Origin: JAWWOL01 sp033851545
GTDB taxonomy: Bacteria > Actinomycetota > Actinomycetes > JAWWOL01
Assembly (NCBI GenBank): GCA_033851545.1
Contig: JAWWOO010000074.1
Coordinates: 62,001 to 126,000, forward strand
Length of the DNA: 64,000 nt
Direction of reading: 5' to 3'
The notes below the pieces were generated by a model. The model worked only from the letters and a program-made list of their open reading frames with translations. It had not been told where the DNA came from and searched no databases. Both the position numbers and the translations under genes were made by a program. This document shows positions 17,010-26,033 of this stretch, one piece after another (position 1 is the first letter of the stretch; each line of letters opens with the position of its first letter).

Positions 17010-17271
17010 CAGGGGCAGGTAACCGTCGGGTTCCAGTCGTGGAACGTGCCGCTGGGGAAGACGACTACTCGGCGGCGACCAGGCGCATGCCGCCCTTGAC
17101 CGGCTGGTAGACGAGGGCCTCAGGCGTCTTGGCGTTCACCTTCGAGTCACCGACCAGCTTGCTGTTGACGTAGTGCACGCCCATCCCACCCGCCGGGTCG
17201 GCGATGCAGCTGATGCCGGCGGCGTCCTTGAGGAGGCCGTAGCCCGCTTTCTGCGCGACCGACTTGACCAC
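17010..17271 (-). pseudogene. Remnant of a secreted actinobacterial hypothetical protein
   Basis: From GTG 17271 the frame encodes AGYGLLKDAAGISCIADP, GGMGVHYVNSKLVGD, PEALVYQP and RLVAAE, then hits TAG. One frame over, the next bases read VVFPSGTFHDWNPTVTCP and a stop at 17012-17010. Both pieces belong to one family of secreted proteins as I remember it, in which EYVVF and the final GTFxDWNPxVxC are separated by about 40 residues ending in a helix-like WIWxxNPSG. So the copy has lost its signal peptide, an internal block and its frame. It follows the DUF4242 gene by about 30 bases. Confidence 0.65.
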
Positions 17272-17300
17272 GAGTGCGTTACCCGACGTGGCGCTTCTCC

Positions 17301-17573
17301 TCAGCTGTAGAAGTAGGGATCGAGGACGGTGACCTGCGTGATCCGGTCGACCGGCAGCTCGTTGCGCTGCGCCGTCCTGCGGATGGACTCCGGGTTCGGG
17401 CCGTCGTACACGCAGAAGGTCTTGCTCTTGTCCTCGCTGACGTACGAGTGGACCCAGGTGACGCCCTCTTCGGTGTTGTGACCCACGACGGCGCTGCAGA
17501 TCGCGGCGCCCTCGGCGTTCTGCGGGATGTGCAGCCCGGCGGGGAAGGTGCGTTCGACGAGGTATCGCGGCAT
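17301..17573 (-). CDS. DUF4242 (nickel-binding-like) protein
   Basis: A 90-residue soluble protein that starts MPRYLVERTFPAGLHIP and ends VTVLDPYFYS. The pattern of an RYLVERxF strand, GVTWVHSYVSEDKSKTFCVYDGP and a final TxVxxLDPxFY is that of DUF4242, a ferredoxin-like alpha/beta fold of small proteins of unknown role; some members are called nickel-binding. ATG 17573 has AAGGAG 7 bases upstream. It is intact, although both flanking genes on this strand are decayed. Family assignment is firm, function is not. Confidence 0.85.
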   Translation of the reverse strand: MPRYLVERTFPAGLHIPQNAEGAAICSAVVGHNTEEGVTWVHSYVSEDKSKTFCVYDGPNPESIRRTAQRNELPVDRITQVTVLDPYFYS

Positions 17574-17708
17574 GGCGGTTCTCCTTGGTCGTTGGCGACG
17601 GGAACGCTTGCGACCGTAGTGGTGGCGCGCGGGCCGGGCAACGGTCCGACCACCCATGTTGCGACCTGCGGCTACCCAGGTTGGCCGACGAGGCCCAGCC
17701 GTCGTGCC

Positions 17709-18146
17709 TCAGCGGCGGCCGGCCAGGGATTCGAGCAACCAGATGTCGGCGTGCGGGGGTACGACCGCGACCGCCTCGAGCAGGGCCCGTGCCGGTTGGG
17801 TGAGCCGGGCCGCTCTGGCCAGCACGGCGTCCCTGACCGTCTCCGGGATAGCACCCTCGTCGCCGCCGGCCAGCACCTCGAGGACGAAGAACGGGTTGCC
17901 CGAGGTTTTGGTGTAGAGCTCCTCGAGGTCGACAGAGTAGGGCTCGGCCAGACGGGCCACTGCGCGGGGTCGATCTCGTCGTTGCGGTAGGACGCGATCA
18001 CCAGCGCCGGCACCGACGAGGACCAGGCGACCGCGGGAGGTGCGCTGGACCGCCGCCAGCGCCTCACGCAGCACGGCAAGTTCGCCTTCCCGCTCGAGGA
18101 TCCCGGGGGGCGCGACGGGCACGGTCTGTGACGGCACGTCGCTCAT
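17709..18146 (-). pseudogene. Truncated LuxR/AAA-ATPase-type regulator
   Basis: ATG 18146 opens MSDVPSQTVPVAPPGILERE, then ELAVLREALAAVQ and RGRLVLVGAGAGD, the run-up to a Walker A loop. The ATP-binding core is missing. A short stretch in another frame reads ALVIASYRNDEID, the Walker B-side motif of these ATPases, and the first frame then resumes with RLAEPYSVDLEELY, KTSGNPFFVLEVLAGG and ARALLEAVAVVPPHAD before a stop. Normal family members run another 500 or more residues to a LuxR helix-turn-helix. Two internal deletions, frame changes and loss of the C-terminus mark a decayed gene. Confidence 0.75.
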
Positions 18147-18190
18147 CCAGTCCCTGTGCGGCGTCGCCCTCAAGCACGGACCGTGACGGT

Positions 18191-19573
18191 TCAGCCCGCG
18201 GCTCGGCGCAGCGCGTCGAGGGACAGCCGTACATCCTCGTCGTCGGTCGACCAGTTGCTCACCGAGATGCGGATCACGTCGCGGCCGTGCCAGCGGGAGC
18301 CGGACATCCACACCGTCCCGTCGGCGAGCAACCGCGCCGCGACCGCCCTGGTCCGCTCGTCGTCCTCGAAGGCGAGACAGACCTGGGTGTACGGGACCTC
18401 GTTGAGGACCTGTGCTCCGGGGATCAGGGCGATGCCCCGGGCGAGCTCACCGGCATGTCCGGCCATCCCCTCGACCAGGTCCGAAACCCCCGTGCTGCCA
18501 AGGGATCTCAGTGCGGCCCACACCGGAACGCCTCGTGCCCGACGGGACAGCTCCGGCACCTTCTCGTACGGCTCCCCGGCTGCCGTCCCGTCGGTGATGA
18601 GATAGCTGGCGTGGATGCCCAGGGCCGAGCGCATCGCCCCGCGGTCTGCGACGATCGCCACCCCGCAGTCGTACGGGACGTTGAGAGTCTTGTGCGCGTC
18701 GGTTGCCCAGGAGTCGGCCGTCGCCAGCCCCTCTGTGAGGTGCCGCATACGGGGAGCGGCGGCAGCCCATAACCCGAAGGCTCCGTCGACGTGGACCCAG
18801 GCACCGTGCGCGTGCGCCGTCGCGATCGCCTGCTGCAGCGGGTCGAATGCGCCGGAGTGCACATTGCCGGCCTGCAGGCAGACGATCGTCGGCACGTCCT
18901 GCGTCGTGTGGGATGTCAGCGCCTCCGCCAGGCGCTCGACCCGGATCCGGCCCTGGTCGTCCGCGGGCACCACCTCGGGGGCGCCGAGGCCGAGGTAGCG
19001 CAACGCGAGGTCGACCGTGTCGTGTCGCTCGGCGCCCACCAGCACCCGTACCCGAGGGCCGCCGTGGAGACCGTCGCGCGCCACGTCCCAGCCGGCCTTG
19101 GTCAGCACGCTGGTGCGGGCGGCGGCCAAGCAGCTGAAGTTGGCCATGGTCGCGCCGGTGACGAAGCCGACGTCCGCCGGCGGCAGCCCCAGCAGCTGAA
19201 GCAACCAGCCGGCGGCGGTCTCCTCCATCGCCGAGATCGCCGGCGTGCCAAGGCGCATGCCGGAGTTCTGGTCCCAGGCGCTGACCAGCCAGTCGGCGGC
19301 CAGCGCCGCCGGCAAGGTGCCACCCATGACCCAGCCGTAGAACCGGCCGGACCCGATCGCCATCAGCCCCGGCTCGGCGGCCGCCGCCATCAGGTCGACG
19401 ACCTGCTCGGGCGGGGTGGGCTGCTCGGGCAGCGGGCCGCCGAGCAGGGCCGCCACGTCGGCCACCGATGCGCTCGGCGGCACCGGTCGCGTCCCGACCG
19501 ACGCGAGCCACGACTGGGCGTACTCGACCGCGGTGGCCAGGGCCTTGTCGTAGGAACCGCCGCGAACCGACAT
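18191..19573 (-). CDS. PLP-dependent group II decarboxylase
   Basis: A 460-residue aspartate-aminotransferase-fold enzyme of the aromatic-L-amino-acid/glutamate decarboxylase group. The PLP lysine lies in TDAHKTLNVPYDCG (near residue 300), preceded by HVDGAFGLWAA, where the Asp binds the ring nitrogen. TGATMANFSCLAAAR is the phosphate-binding loop. A C-terminal SNWSTDDEDV tail is usual. The substrate cannot be set from sequence; tyrosine, tryptophan or a related amino acid is likely by family. GGGGAAG lies before ATG 19573. It is divergent from the secreted PepSY-like gene, so the 157-base gap should hold both promoters. Confidence 0.88.
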   Translation of the reverse strand: MSVRGGSYDKALATAVEYAQSWLASVGTRPVPPSASVADVAALLGGPLPEQPTPPEQVVDLMAAAAEPGLMAIGSGRFYGWVMGGTLPAALAADWLVSAWDQNSGMRLGTPAISAMEETAAGWLLQLLGLPPADVGFVTGATMANFSCLAAARTSVLTKAGWDVARDGLHGGPRVRVLVGAERHDTVDLALRYLGLGAPEVVPADDQGRIRVERLAEALTSHTTQDVPTIVCLQAGNVHSGAFDPLQQAIATAHAHGAWVHVDGAFGLWAAAAPRMRHLTEGLATADSWATDAHKTLNVPYDCGVAIVADRGAMRSALGIHASYLITDGTAAGEPYEKVPELSRRARGVPVWAALRSLGSTGVSDLVEGMAGHAGELARGIALIPGAQVLNEVPYTQVCLAFEDDERTRAVAARLLADGTVWMSGSRWHGRDVIRISVSNWSTDDEDVRLSLDALRRAAG

Positions 19574-19730
19574 GCGCTTCCCCGATGCTGGAAGGTCTGG
19601 GGCATCGCCACAGTAGACCGGTGGTCACGGCAGTCACAGTCTCGTGCTAGCCGCCGCCTACCTGGGTGCTAGCCACCCGGCACACGGTGAGGGGGCCGCC
19701 GCATCGAGGCGGCGGCAACGAGGAGGCATC

Positions 19731-20264
19731 ATGTCCGACCAGCAGAACAGTCCCACCCCGAAGCCGCGTCGCGGACGGGCCCTGATCACCGGAGGCGTGC
19801 TGGTGTCCGGCATCGTGGCCGGCGGTCTCGCCGCCAACACCCTGTCGGCGTCCGCGGCCACCACAGCCGCCACCACCACGGCGGCGGCTCCGGCCGCGGC
19901 CACCGCTACGGGTTCCGCACCCGCGAGCACGGCCCCGACCACCGGCTCGGCCAAGGCACCGGCGGCACCTGCCAAGACGGCCACACCAGTACGCAGCGAT
20001 GAGAAGTCGCTGACGTCGACCCTCACCGCGACCCTGAAGGCCAAGGCGCTCGTCGCAGTCCCGGGCGGCACGGTCTACCGGATCGAGAGCGACGCCGGCG
20101 ACGGTGTGTACGAGGCGCACATGACCAAGGCGGACGGCAGCTTGGTCACCGTGAAGTTCGACAAGAACGGCAACGTGACCAAGGTGGAGACCGGCATGGG
20201 GACCGGCGACCCGGCGCCGGCCGGCGGTCCGGGGGGTGGCGCGGCCGGCGGTGCCAGGGGATAG
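19731..20264 (+). CDS. Secreted or membrane-anchored Ala/Thr-rich protein with PepSY-like tail
   Basis: A 177-residue protein: cytosolic basic N-terminus (PKPRRGRALITG), one hydrophobic segment (GGVLVSGIVAGGLAANTLSA), a low-complexity Ala/Thr/Pro linker of about 60 residues, and a small folded part ending YEAHMTKADGSLVTVKFDKN then GNVTKVETGMG, which matches PepSY-type domains that inhibit peptidases or bind cell-wall partners. A Gly-rich end follows. AACGAGGAGG precedes ATG 19731. A terminator-like hairpin comes seven bases after the stop, so it is a single-gene unit. Confidence 0.75.
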   Translation: MSDQQNSPTPKPRRGRALITGGVLVSGIVAGGLAANTLSASAATTAATTTAAAPAAATATGSAPASTAPTTGSAKAPAAPAKTATPVRSDEKSLTSTLTATLKAKALVAVPGGTVYRIESDAGDGVYEAHMTKADGSLVTVKFDKNGNVTKVETGMGTGDPAPAGGPGGGAAGGARG

Positions 20265-20270
20265 CCCTCC

Positions 20271-20308
20271 CGTCGCGGTGTGGCCCTCCCGGGGGTCACG
20301 CCGCGACG
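20271..20308 (+). terminator. Stem-loop terminator after the PepSY-like gene
   Basis: Twelve-base arms CGTCGCGGTGTG (20271-20282) and CACGCCGCGACG (20297-20308) pair fully apart from one G-T wobble, with a 14-base loop. It begins seven bases after the stop codon and separates this gene from the poxB-like gene. There is no T run, as is common in high-GC hosts. Confidence 0.65.
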
Positions 20309-20392
20309 CCGATGGGGCACTGCGGCGAAGTTGACGTGTCAGGAGCCGCACCCGGGGCAGAGGCCGAGGACAGCCGACTGACGGAGGCCCCC

Positions 20393-22153
20393 GTGTTCAC
20401 CAAGAAGATCACCCTCGCCGAGCAGCTGGTCGAGGTGCTCGTCCAGGCCGGCGTCAGCAACGTCTACGGGTTGGTGGGCGACAGCCTCAACTCGTTCTCC
20501 GACGCGGTACGCCGCAGTGGCGGCTCCGCCAACGGCGGTCTCGACTGGGTGCACGTCCACAACGAGGAGGCCGCAGCCTTCGCCGCCTCCGCCCAGGCGC
20601 AGCTGACCGGCAAGCTCGCCGTCTGCGCAGCGAGCTGCGGCCCGGGCAACACCCACCTCATACAGGGTGTTTTCGACGCCCACCGATCCGGCGCCCCCGT
20701 ACTCGTCCTGGCCTCGCACATCCCGGCCGCCCAGATCGGGACGGGGTTCTTTCAGGAGACCCACCCCGAGCGGCTGTTCGACCAGGCCAGCCATTGGTGC
20801 GAGCTGGTGTCCCAGCCGGCGCAGATGCCGCGGCTCGCCCGCATCGCGATCCAGCACGCGGTGGGCCTCGGCGGCGCCGCGGTCCTGGTCCTCCCCGGCG
20901 ACGTCCTCGGTGCGGAGGCCGCACGGGAGACCGGTACGTCCGCTCCTGCTGCCAAGCGCTCGCCGTCCACACCGCCCGCGGCCGTGCTGGACGAGCTGGC
21001 CGCACGGCTCAACGCCGCCGGCAAGGTCGCCATCTTCGGCGGGATCGGCTGCGCGGGTGCGCGCGAGGAGGTGCTGAGGCTGGCCGATGTCCTCAAGGCG
21101 CCGGTCGGGCACTCGATCCGGGGCAAGGAGACGTTGCAGTGGGACAACCCGTACGACGTCGGCATGTCGGGGCTGCTCGGCTACGGCGGCTGCTACCAGG
21201 CGTGCAACGAGGCGGATGTCCTGCTGTTGCTGGGGACCGACTTTCCCTACGTCGACTTCCTGCCGCAGAAGAACACCATCCAGGTCGACATCGACCCGGC
21301 GCGCCTCGGCCGCCGGACACCGCTCGAGCTGGGCGTGTGCGGCGACGTCAAGGCGACGATCGACGCGTTGCTGCCGAGGCTGGAACCCAAGCAGGACAGG
21401 GCTTTCCTGGACAAGATGCTCGGGGAGACGGTGAAGAGTCTCGAGCACGTGGTGAGCGCCTACACCCACGGAGTCGAGCACCTGACGCCGATCCACCCGG
21501 AGTACGTCGCCCGGGTGCTCGACGAGGAGGCGGCCGACGATGCCGTCTTCACGGCAGACACCGGCATGTGCTGCACCTGGATCGCCCGCTACATCACGCC
21601 CAACGGGCGGCGGAGGCTGCTCGGCTCGTGGGTGCACGGCACGATGGCCAACGCTCTGCCACAGGCGATCGGCGCACAGATCACCTATCCCACAAGGCAA
21701 GTGGTGTCGATGTCCGGCGATGGTGGGCTGGCGATGCTGCTCGGTGAGCTGCTCACGGCCAGGCAGCACAACCTGCCGGTCAAGGTCGTGGTGTTCAACA
21801 ACTCCAGCCTCGGCATGGTCCGGCTCGAGATGCTCGTCGCGGGCGACCCGCCTTTCGAGACCGACCACGAGCCCGTCGACTTCGCCTCGATCGCCCACGG
21901 GGCCGGGCTTTTCGCCGTACGGGTCGAGAAGCCCGGTGACGTGCGTGGTGCGCTGCGCGAGGTCCTCGACCACGACGGGCCTGCCCTGCTCGACGTGGTC
22001 ACCGACCCCAACGCGCTCGAGCTGCCACCGCACATCACCGCGGAGGAGGCCAAGGGTTTCGCGCTGTCGATGGGTCGGACGGTGCTGAGCGGCGGAGTCG
22101 GCAGCATGCTCGAGCTGGCCAGGACCAACCTGCGCAACATCCCGCGGGCGTAA
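20393..22153 (+). CDS. poxB: Pyruvate oxidase / quinone-dependent pyruvate dehydrogenase (PoxB-like)
   Basis: A ThDP- and FAD-dependent enzyme of 586 residues that would oxidatively decarboxylate pyruvate to acetate and pass electrons to membrane quinone. Seen: NVYGLVGDSLN at the N-terminus, HNEEAAAFAASA with the cofactor-activating Glu, AASCGPGNTHLIQG, and the ThDP/Mg motif GDGGLAMLLGELLTARQH followed by VVFNN. Length and order match PoxB rather than acetolactate synthase. GTG 20393 with GGAGG 5 bases before is chosen; a longer start at 20312 lacks family sequence. It stands alone and converges on kbl. Confidence 0.88.
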   Translation: MFTKKITLAEQLVEVLVQAGVSNVYGLVGDSLNSFSDAVRRSGGSANGGLDWVHVHNEEAAAFAASAQAQLTGKLAVCAASCGPGNTHLIQGVFDAHRSGAPVLVLASHIPAAQIGTGFFQETHPERLFDQASHWCELVSQPAQMPRLARIAIQHAVGLGGAAVLVLPGDVLGAEAARETGTSAPAAKRSPSTPPAAVLDELAARLNAAGKVAIFGGIGCAGAREEVLRLADVLKAPVGHSIRGKETLQWDNPYDVGMSGLLGYGGCYQACNEADVLLLLGTDFPYVDFLPQKNTIQVDIDPARLGRRTPLELGVCGDVKATIDALLPRLEPKQDRAFLDKMLGETVKSLEHVVSAYTHGVEHLTPIHPEYVARVLDEEAADDAVFTADTGMCCTWIARYITPNGRRRLLGSWVHGTMANALPQAIGAQITYPTRQVVSMSGDGGLAMLLGELLTARQHNLPVKVVVFNNSSLGMVRLEMLVAGDPPFETDHEPVDFASIAHGAGLFAVRVEKPGDVRGALREVLDHDGPALLDVVTDPNALELPPHITAEEAKGFALSMGRTVLSGGVGSMLELARTNLRNIPRA

Positions 22154-22154
22154 A

Positions 22155-22168
22155 GTGCGCTAGCGCAC
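22155..22168. terminator. Short palindrome between convergent poxB and kbl
   Basis: GTGCGCTAGCGCAC is its own reverse complement and begins one base after the poxB stop. A GTGCG/CGCAC stem with a CTAG loop could act as a weak bidirectional terminator in this 33-base convergent gap. Confidence 0.35.
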
Positions 22169-22186
22169 CCGGTGTCCGATGCTCCG

Positions 22187-23386
22187 TCACGGGCGTTCCC
22201 CGCTGATCATCAGCTCGTCCCGGACGGCGGCGAAGGCGTCTGCCGCCTTCGCCAGGTCGGCCGGCGAGTGCGCGGCGGAGACCTGGGTGCGGATGCGCGC
22301 CCTGCCCATCGGAACGACCGGGTAGGAGAACGCCACCACGTACAAACCCTTGGCCAGCAGCGCTTCTGCCATCCGCCCGGCCACGACGGCATCACCGAAC
22401 ATGACCGGAACGATCGGGTGGTCGCCCGGCAGGACGTCGAACCCGAGCTCACCGAGGCGACCGCGGAACCAGGCGGTGTTCTCGCGCAGCCGTGTCCTCA
22501 GCTCGTCGGAGGTCTCGAGCAGGTCGAGCACGGTCAGGCTGGCGGCGACGATCGGCGGGGCGACGGAGTTGGAGAACAGGTAGGGCCGCGAGCGCTGCCG
22601 GAGCAGCTCGACGATCTCGGCCCGCCCGGACACGTAGCCGCCGCTTGCCCCGCCCAGCGCCTTGCCGAGTGTCCCGGTGACGATGTCGACGCGGTCGACG
22701 ACCCCGTGCAGCTCCGGCGTACCGCGACCGGTCGGCCCGACGAACCCGACCGCGTGCGAGTCGTCGACCATGACCAGCGCGTCGTGGCGTTCGGCGAGGT
22801 CGCAGATCTCATCCAGCGGGGCGACGTAGCCGTCCATCGAGAAGACGCCGTCGGTCGCGATCAGCCGGTAGCGCGTGCCGGCCGCGGCCTTGAGCTGCGC
22901 CTCGAGGTCGGCCATGTCGCGGTTGCGGTAGCGGTAGCGGGCTGCCTTGCACAGCCGGATCCCGTCGATGATGCTCGCGTGGTTGAGCTCGTCGGAGATC
23001 ACCGCGTCCTCAGCACCCAGCAGGGTCTCGAACAGCCCGCCGTTCGCGTCGAAGCAGGAGCCGTAGAGGATCGTGTCGGCGGTGCCCAGGAACTCCGACA
23101 GCCGGGCCTCGAGCAGCTTGTGCGGCTCCTGCGTGCCGCAGATGAAGCGCACCGACGCCATGCCGTAGCCCCAGCGGTCGAGCGCGTCGCGGGCGGCCGC
23201 GACGACCTCGGGATGGTCGGCCAGGCCGAGATAGTTGTTGGCACACAGGTTGAGTACGGGCTCGCCGTCCCCGACGAGGATCTCAGCCCGCTGGGGCGAA
23301 CGGATGACCCGCTCGTTCTTGTAGAGCCCGGCGGCACGGATCTCGTCGAGCCGTCCGGCCAGGTCGTCGCGCATCGTGGCGAACAT
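22187..23386 (-). CDS. kbl: Glycine C-acetyltransferase (2-amino-3-ketobutyrate CoA ligase)
   Basis: Cleaves 2-amino-3-ketobutyrate with CoA to glycine and acetyl-CoA, the second step of threonine breakdown. The 399-residue fold-type I PLP enzyme has NLCANNYLGLADHPE, the VDDSHAVGFVG motif whose Asp binds PLP, and the PLP Lys in TGTLGKALGGASGGY. Length is normal. GAGGAG six bases before ATG 23386 lies inside the 3' end of tdh, and only three bases separate the genes, so tdh and kbl are one operon. The pair gives a full threonine-to-glycine path. Confidence 0.96.
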   Translation of the reverse strand: MFATMRDDLAGRLDEIRAAGLYKNERVIRSPQRAEILVGDGEPVLNLCANNYLGLADHPEVVAAARDALDRWGYGMASVRFICGTQEPHKLLEARLSEFLGTADTILYGSCFDANGGLFETLLGAEDAVISDELNHASIIDGIRLCKAARYRYRNRDMADLEAQLKAAAGTRYRLIATDGVFSMDGYVAPLDEICDLAERHDALVMVDDSHAVGFVGPTGRGTPELHGVVDRVDIVTGTLGKALGGASGGYVSGRAEIVELLRQRSRPYLFSNSVAPPIVAASLTVLDLLETSDELRTRLRENTAWFRGRLGELGFDVLPGDHPIVPVMFGDAVVAGRMAEALLAKGLYVVAFSYPVVPMGRARIRTQVSAAHSPADLAKAADAFAAVRDELMISGERP

Positions 23387-23389
23387 CAG

Positions 23390-24421
23390 TCAGCTCCTCG
23401 TCCAGTCCAGGACCACTTTGCCCGAGTGCCCGGTCGCCGCGGCGTCGAACGCTGCCTCGTACGCGGTGTAGGGCAACACGTCGGTGATGACGTGCGAGAT
23501 GTCCAGGCCGGCCTGCAGGAGCACCGACATCTCGTACCACGTCTCGAACATCTCGCGCCCGTAGACGCCCTTGAGGGTCAGCATGTTCAGCACGACGCGC
23601 GGGAGGTCGACCGCGACCTCACCGGTGGGCAGCCCGAGCAGCGCGATCCGGCCGCCATGGGCCATGTTCGCCACCATGTCGTGCAGAGCCTGCGGGTTGC
23701 CCGACATCTCCAGGCCGACGTCGAAGCCCTCCTTCATCCCGAGCTGCTCCTGCACCTGCGCCAACGACGTCGTACGGGGGTTGACGGCGAGGGTGACCCC
23801 GGACGCGCGGGCGAGGTCGAGGCGGTAGTCGCTGAGGTCGGTGATGACAATGTGGCGGGCGCCGGCATGGCGCACGACCGCGGCGGCCATGATGCCGATC
23901 GGGCCGGCGCCGGTGATCAGCACGTCCTCGCCGAGCACCCGGAACTGCAGCGCGGTGTGCACCGCGTTGCCGAACGGGTCGAAGATCGCGGCGACGTCCA
24001 GCGGCACCTCGTGGGTGTGCCGCCAGGCGTTCACGGCGGGGATCGCGAGGTACTCCGCGAACGCCCCGTCGCGCTGCACGCCGATGCCCACCGTGTTGGC
24101 GCAGAGGTGCCGCCGTCCGGCCATGCAGTTGCGGCACCGGCCGCACACGATGTGCCCCTCGCCGCTGACCAGGTCGCCGACCTGGACGTTGGTCACGGCC
24201 GCGCCGACGTCGACCACCTCGCCGACGAACTCGTGGCCCAGCACGACCGGCGTCGTGACGGCGGACTGCGCCCAGGCATCCCAGGCCCGGATGTGCAGGT
24301 CCGTGCCGCAGATGCCGGTCCGCAGCACCCGTACCAGCACATCGCCGGGGCCGATGACCGGCTCGGGTACGTCCTCGAGCCACAGGCCCGGTTCGCTCAG
24401 CCGCTTCACGAGAGCCTTCAT
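23390..24421 (-). CDS. tdh: L-threonine 3-dehydrogenase
   Basis: Zinc- and NAD-dependent oxidation of threonine to 2-amino-3-ketobutyrate. The 343-residue medium-chain dehydrogenase shows the catalytic zinc Cys (RTGICGTDLHI), the GHEFVGEVVDVG helix, the structural zinc cluster CGRCRNCMAGRRHLC and the NAD loop ITGAGPIGIMAA. ATG 24421 gives the usual MKAL start; GTG codons just upstream are alternatives. It precedes kbl directly, which confirms the threonine assignment over other alcohol dehydrogenases. It follows the secreted gene by 58 bases with no strong ribosome site seen. Confidence 0.95.
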   Translation of the reverse strand: MKALVKRLSEPGLWLEDVPEPVIGPGDVLVRVLRTGICGTDLHIRAWDAWAQSAVTTPVVLGHEFVGEVVDVGAAVTNVQVGDLVSGEGHIVCGRCRNCMAGRRHLCANTVGIGVQRDGAFAEYLAIPAVNAWRHTHEVPLDVAAIFDPFGNAVHTALQFRVLGEDVLITGAGPIGIMAAAVVRHAGARHIVITDLSDYRLDLARASGVTLAVNPRTTSLAQVQEQLGMKEGFDVGLEMSGNPQALHDMVANMAHGGRIALLGLPTGEVAVDLPRVVLNMLTLKGVYGREMFETWYEMSVLLQAGLDISHVITDVLPYTAYEAAFDAAATGHSGKVVLDWTRS

Positions 24422-24479
24422 CACGGGCACGCTAGGCCGACGGGGAGGAGCCGGGCAAGGCGGGGGTCCGGGACGTCAG

Positions 24480-25997
24480 TCAGGAGCCGACGATGGAGAA
24501 ACGGCTGAAGGTTGCGGACATCGTCGTGCCGGACCCGCTGTTGGACACCTCGATGCCTGCCTTGGCCGAGCCGGCGAACCAGGTGGACACGGCCGCCGGC
24601 GTCCGGGTGACGCCCACCTGGGTGAGGGCTGCACCGTCGATGCTGTAGTAGACGGTCAGCTGGTCGGCGGCGGACCGGATGACGAGATCCACGGTGCCGG
24701 CGCTGGTCAGGGCCGGCAGAGGTGTCGTCGCCACGATCCCCGCCACGCCGTTCTCGCGGTAGAACATCGTCAGGTGCGGGGGTCCGGCCCCGTTGTGCTC
24801 CGCCTCGACCTTGACGAAGTTGTCCTGGTCCGGACCGAACCAGGCGCCGATCTGCTGGTAGTTGGTCGTGAGCTGGTTGACCGGGCCGACAACCCTTGTC
24901 GTGACGGTGAAGTTGCCTCCGGAGGCGTCGAACGACTTGTACAGCGCGTTCTGCTGATTGTCGTCCGCCAGCTGGCCTGCGGTGCTGGCCAGCGACAGAC
25001 CGGCGGGTACGAAGGCGATCCTGCTTGCGGCGCACTGGTTGCCGGTCGTGTTGGCCAGCACCCCGTCGAAGCCGGTGACCTGGCAGGCGGCGCTGACCGT
25101 ACCCCCTGCCGTGAAGTCGTCCGTGATCGACAGGGGAGCCGCGCGCTGGGTCCACGAGGCGCTGGTTCTGCCGACGTTTCCGGCGCGATCCACCGCGGCA
25201 ACGGTCAGCAGGTGCGGTCCGAGGGTGCTCACGACGAGGGGGGCCGTGTAGGGCTGGGCGGCGGCTCCGTCCAGGGCGTAGGTCACCGCCCCGATGCCCG
25301 ACCCGCCGGGGTTGTCCTTGGCGTCCACCGAGACGACCACCGAGCCGGTGTAGACGGCCGCTCCGATGGAGGTGCCGGTCAGGGTCAGGGTCGCCGTCGG
25401 CGCCTTGGTGTCCTTCACCGCCCTGGCCACGACAAAGTCGATCTTGGTGTTGTGCCCGCCGGTCGGGCTCAGGGTCAGCCGCCCAGTCGTCACCCGGACC
25501 CGCTTGGTCACCGTGAAGAACCGGTGCGCGCGGGTCGGCTTGAAGCCGCCCACCAGGACGACCGCGGTTGCGGTGTGCGGTTGGGCGGTGACCCGGTCGA
25601 CCGAGTTGATGGCACCGGCGTCACCGACAGCGACGGTGACCTCGTACAGCCCGTTGTGCAACGCCACCTGCCACTGCGCCGCCGCTGCGTGTGCCGGCTG
25701 CATCGGCATCACGCTGTCGTAGCGCCGGTCACGTCCCCGGGCCGACGGTCGCCTCACGCCCTTCCCGACCAGCGACATCGCCTTGCCGGTGGACGCCTTC
25801 TCCCAGCCATATCCCCGCGTGGCCGTGAAGGGCAGTCCGTAGTCGGTGAGGTAGCCGCGCGGAGCGACGGTCGTGCGGGTGCCGAAGTCCACGTGCACCG
25901 CGGTGCGTACGAGGGGGGCCCTCGGCGGGGCGGCCTGTGCGGCCGAGCCACCCAGCAGGGTGACCGTCACCGCGTAGATCAGCGCCCGGCGCATCAT
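24480..25997 (-). CDS. Large secreted multi-domain beta-sandwich protein
   Basis: About 505 residues with a signal peptide (MMRRALIYAVTVTLLGGSAA, cleavage near AQA). Domains by eye: a malectin/galactose-binding-like module at about 35-190 (VDFGTRTTVAPRGYLTDYG, then LYEVTVAVGD and TKIDFVVA); an Ig-like or OmpL47-like repeat at 190-285 (YALDGAAAQPYTAPLVV, then VDRAGN); and a laminin-G/DUF1349-like concanavalin module to the end (ALYKSFDASGGNFTVTTRV, then IGAWFGPDQDNFVKVE). Such proteins bind extracellular glycans; no catalytic residues are recognised. ATG 25997 is chosen of three close ATGs. A long antisense reading through the antiporter genes is not part of it. Confidence 0.8.
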   Translation of the reverse strand: MMRRALIYAVTVTLLGGSAAQAAPPRAPLVRTAVHVDFGTRTTVAPRGYLTDYGLPFTATRGYGWEKASTGKAMSLVGKGVRRPSARGRDRRYDSVMPMQPAHAAAAQWQVALHNGLYEVTVAVGDAGAINSVDRVTAQPHTATAVVLVGGFKPTRAHRFFTVTKRVRVTTGRLTLSPTGGHNTKIDFVVARAVKDTKAPTATLTLTGTSIGAAVYTGSVVVSVDAKDNPGGSGIGAVTYALDGAAAQPYTAPLVVSTLGPHLLTVAAVDRAGNVGRTSASWTQRAAPLSITDDFTAGGTVSAACQVTGFDGVLANTTGNQCAASRIAFVPAGLSLASTAGQLADDNQQNALYKSFDASGGNFTVTTRVVGPVNQLTTNYQQIGAWFGPDQDNFVKVEAEHNGAGPPHLTMFYRENGVAGIVATTPLPALTSAGTVDLVIRSAADQLTVYYSIDGAALTQVGVTRTPAAVSTWFAGSAKAGIEVSNSGSGTTMSATFSRFSIVGS

Positions 25998-26033
25998 GGG
26001 TCCGAGCATAGGGGCTCGGTCTAGGCTGTGGGG

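Noticed and set aside
19680..19730. GCCGCC/GGCGGC hairpin just before the PepSY-like gene as a riboswitch
   Set aside because: Only six pairs and no conserved aptamer sequence; likely chance in GC-rich DNA.
22172..24508. Plus-strand open frame of over 770 codons opposite kbl and tdh
   Set aside because: Antisense shadow of two well-recognised enzymes; no family motifs and no ribosome site.
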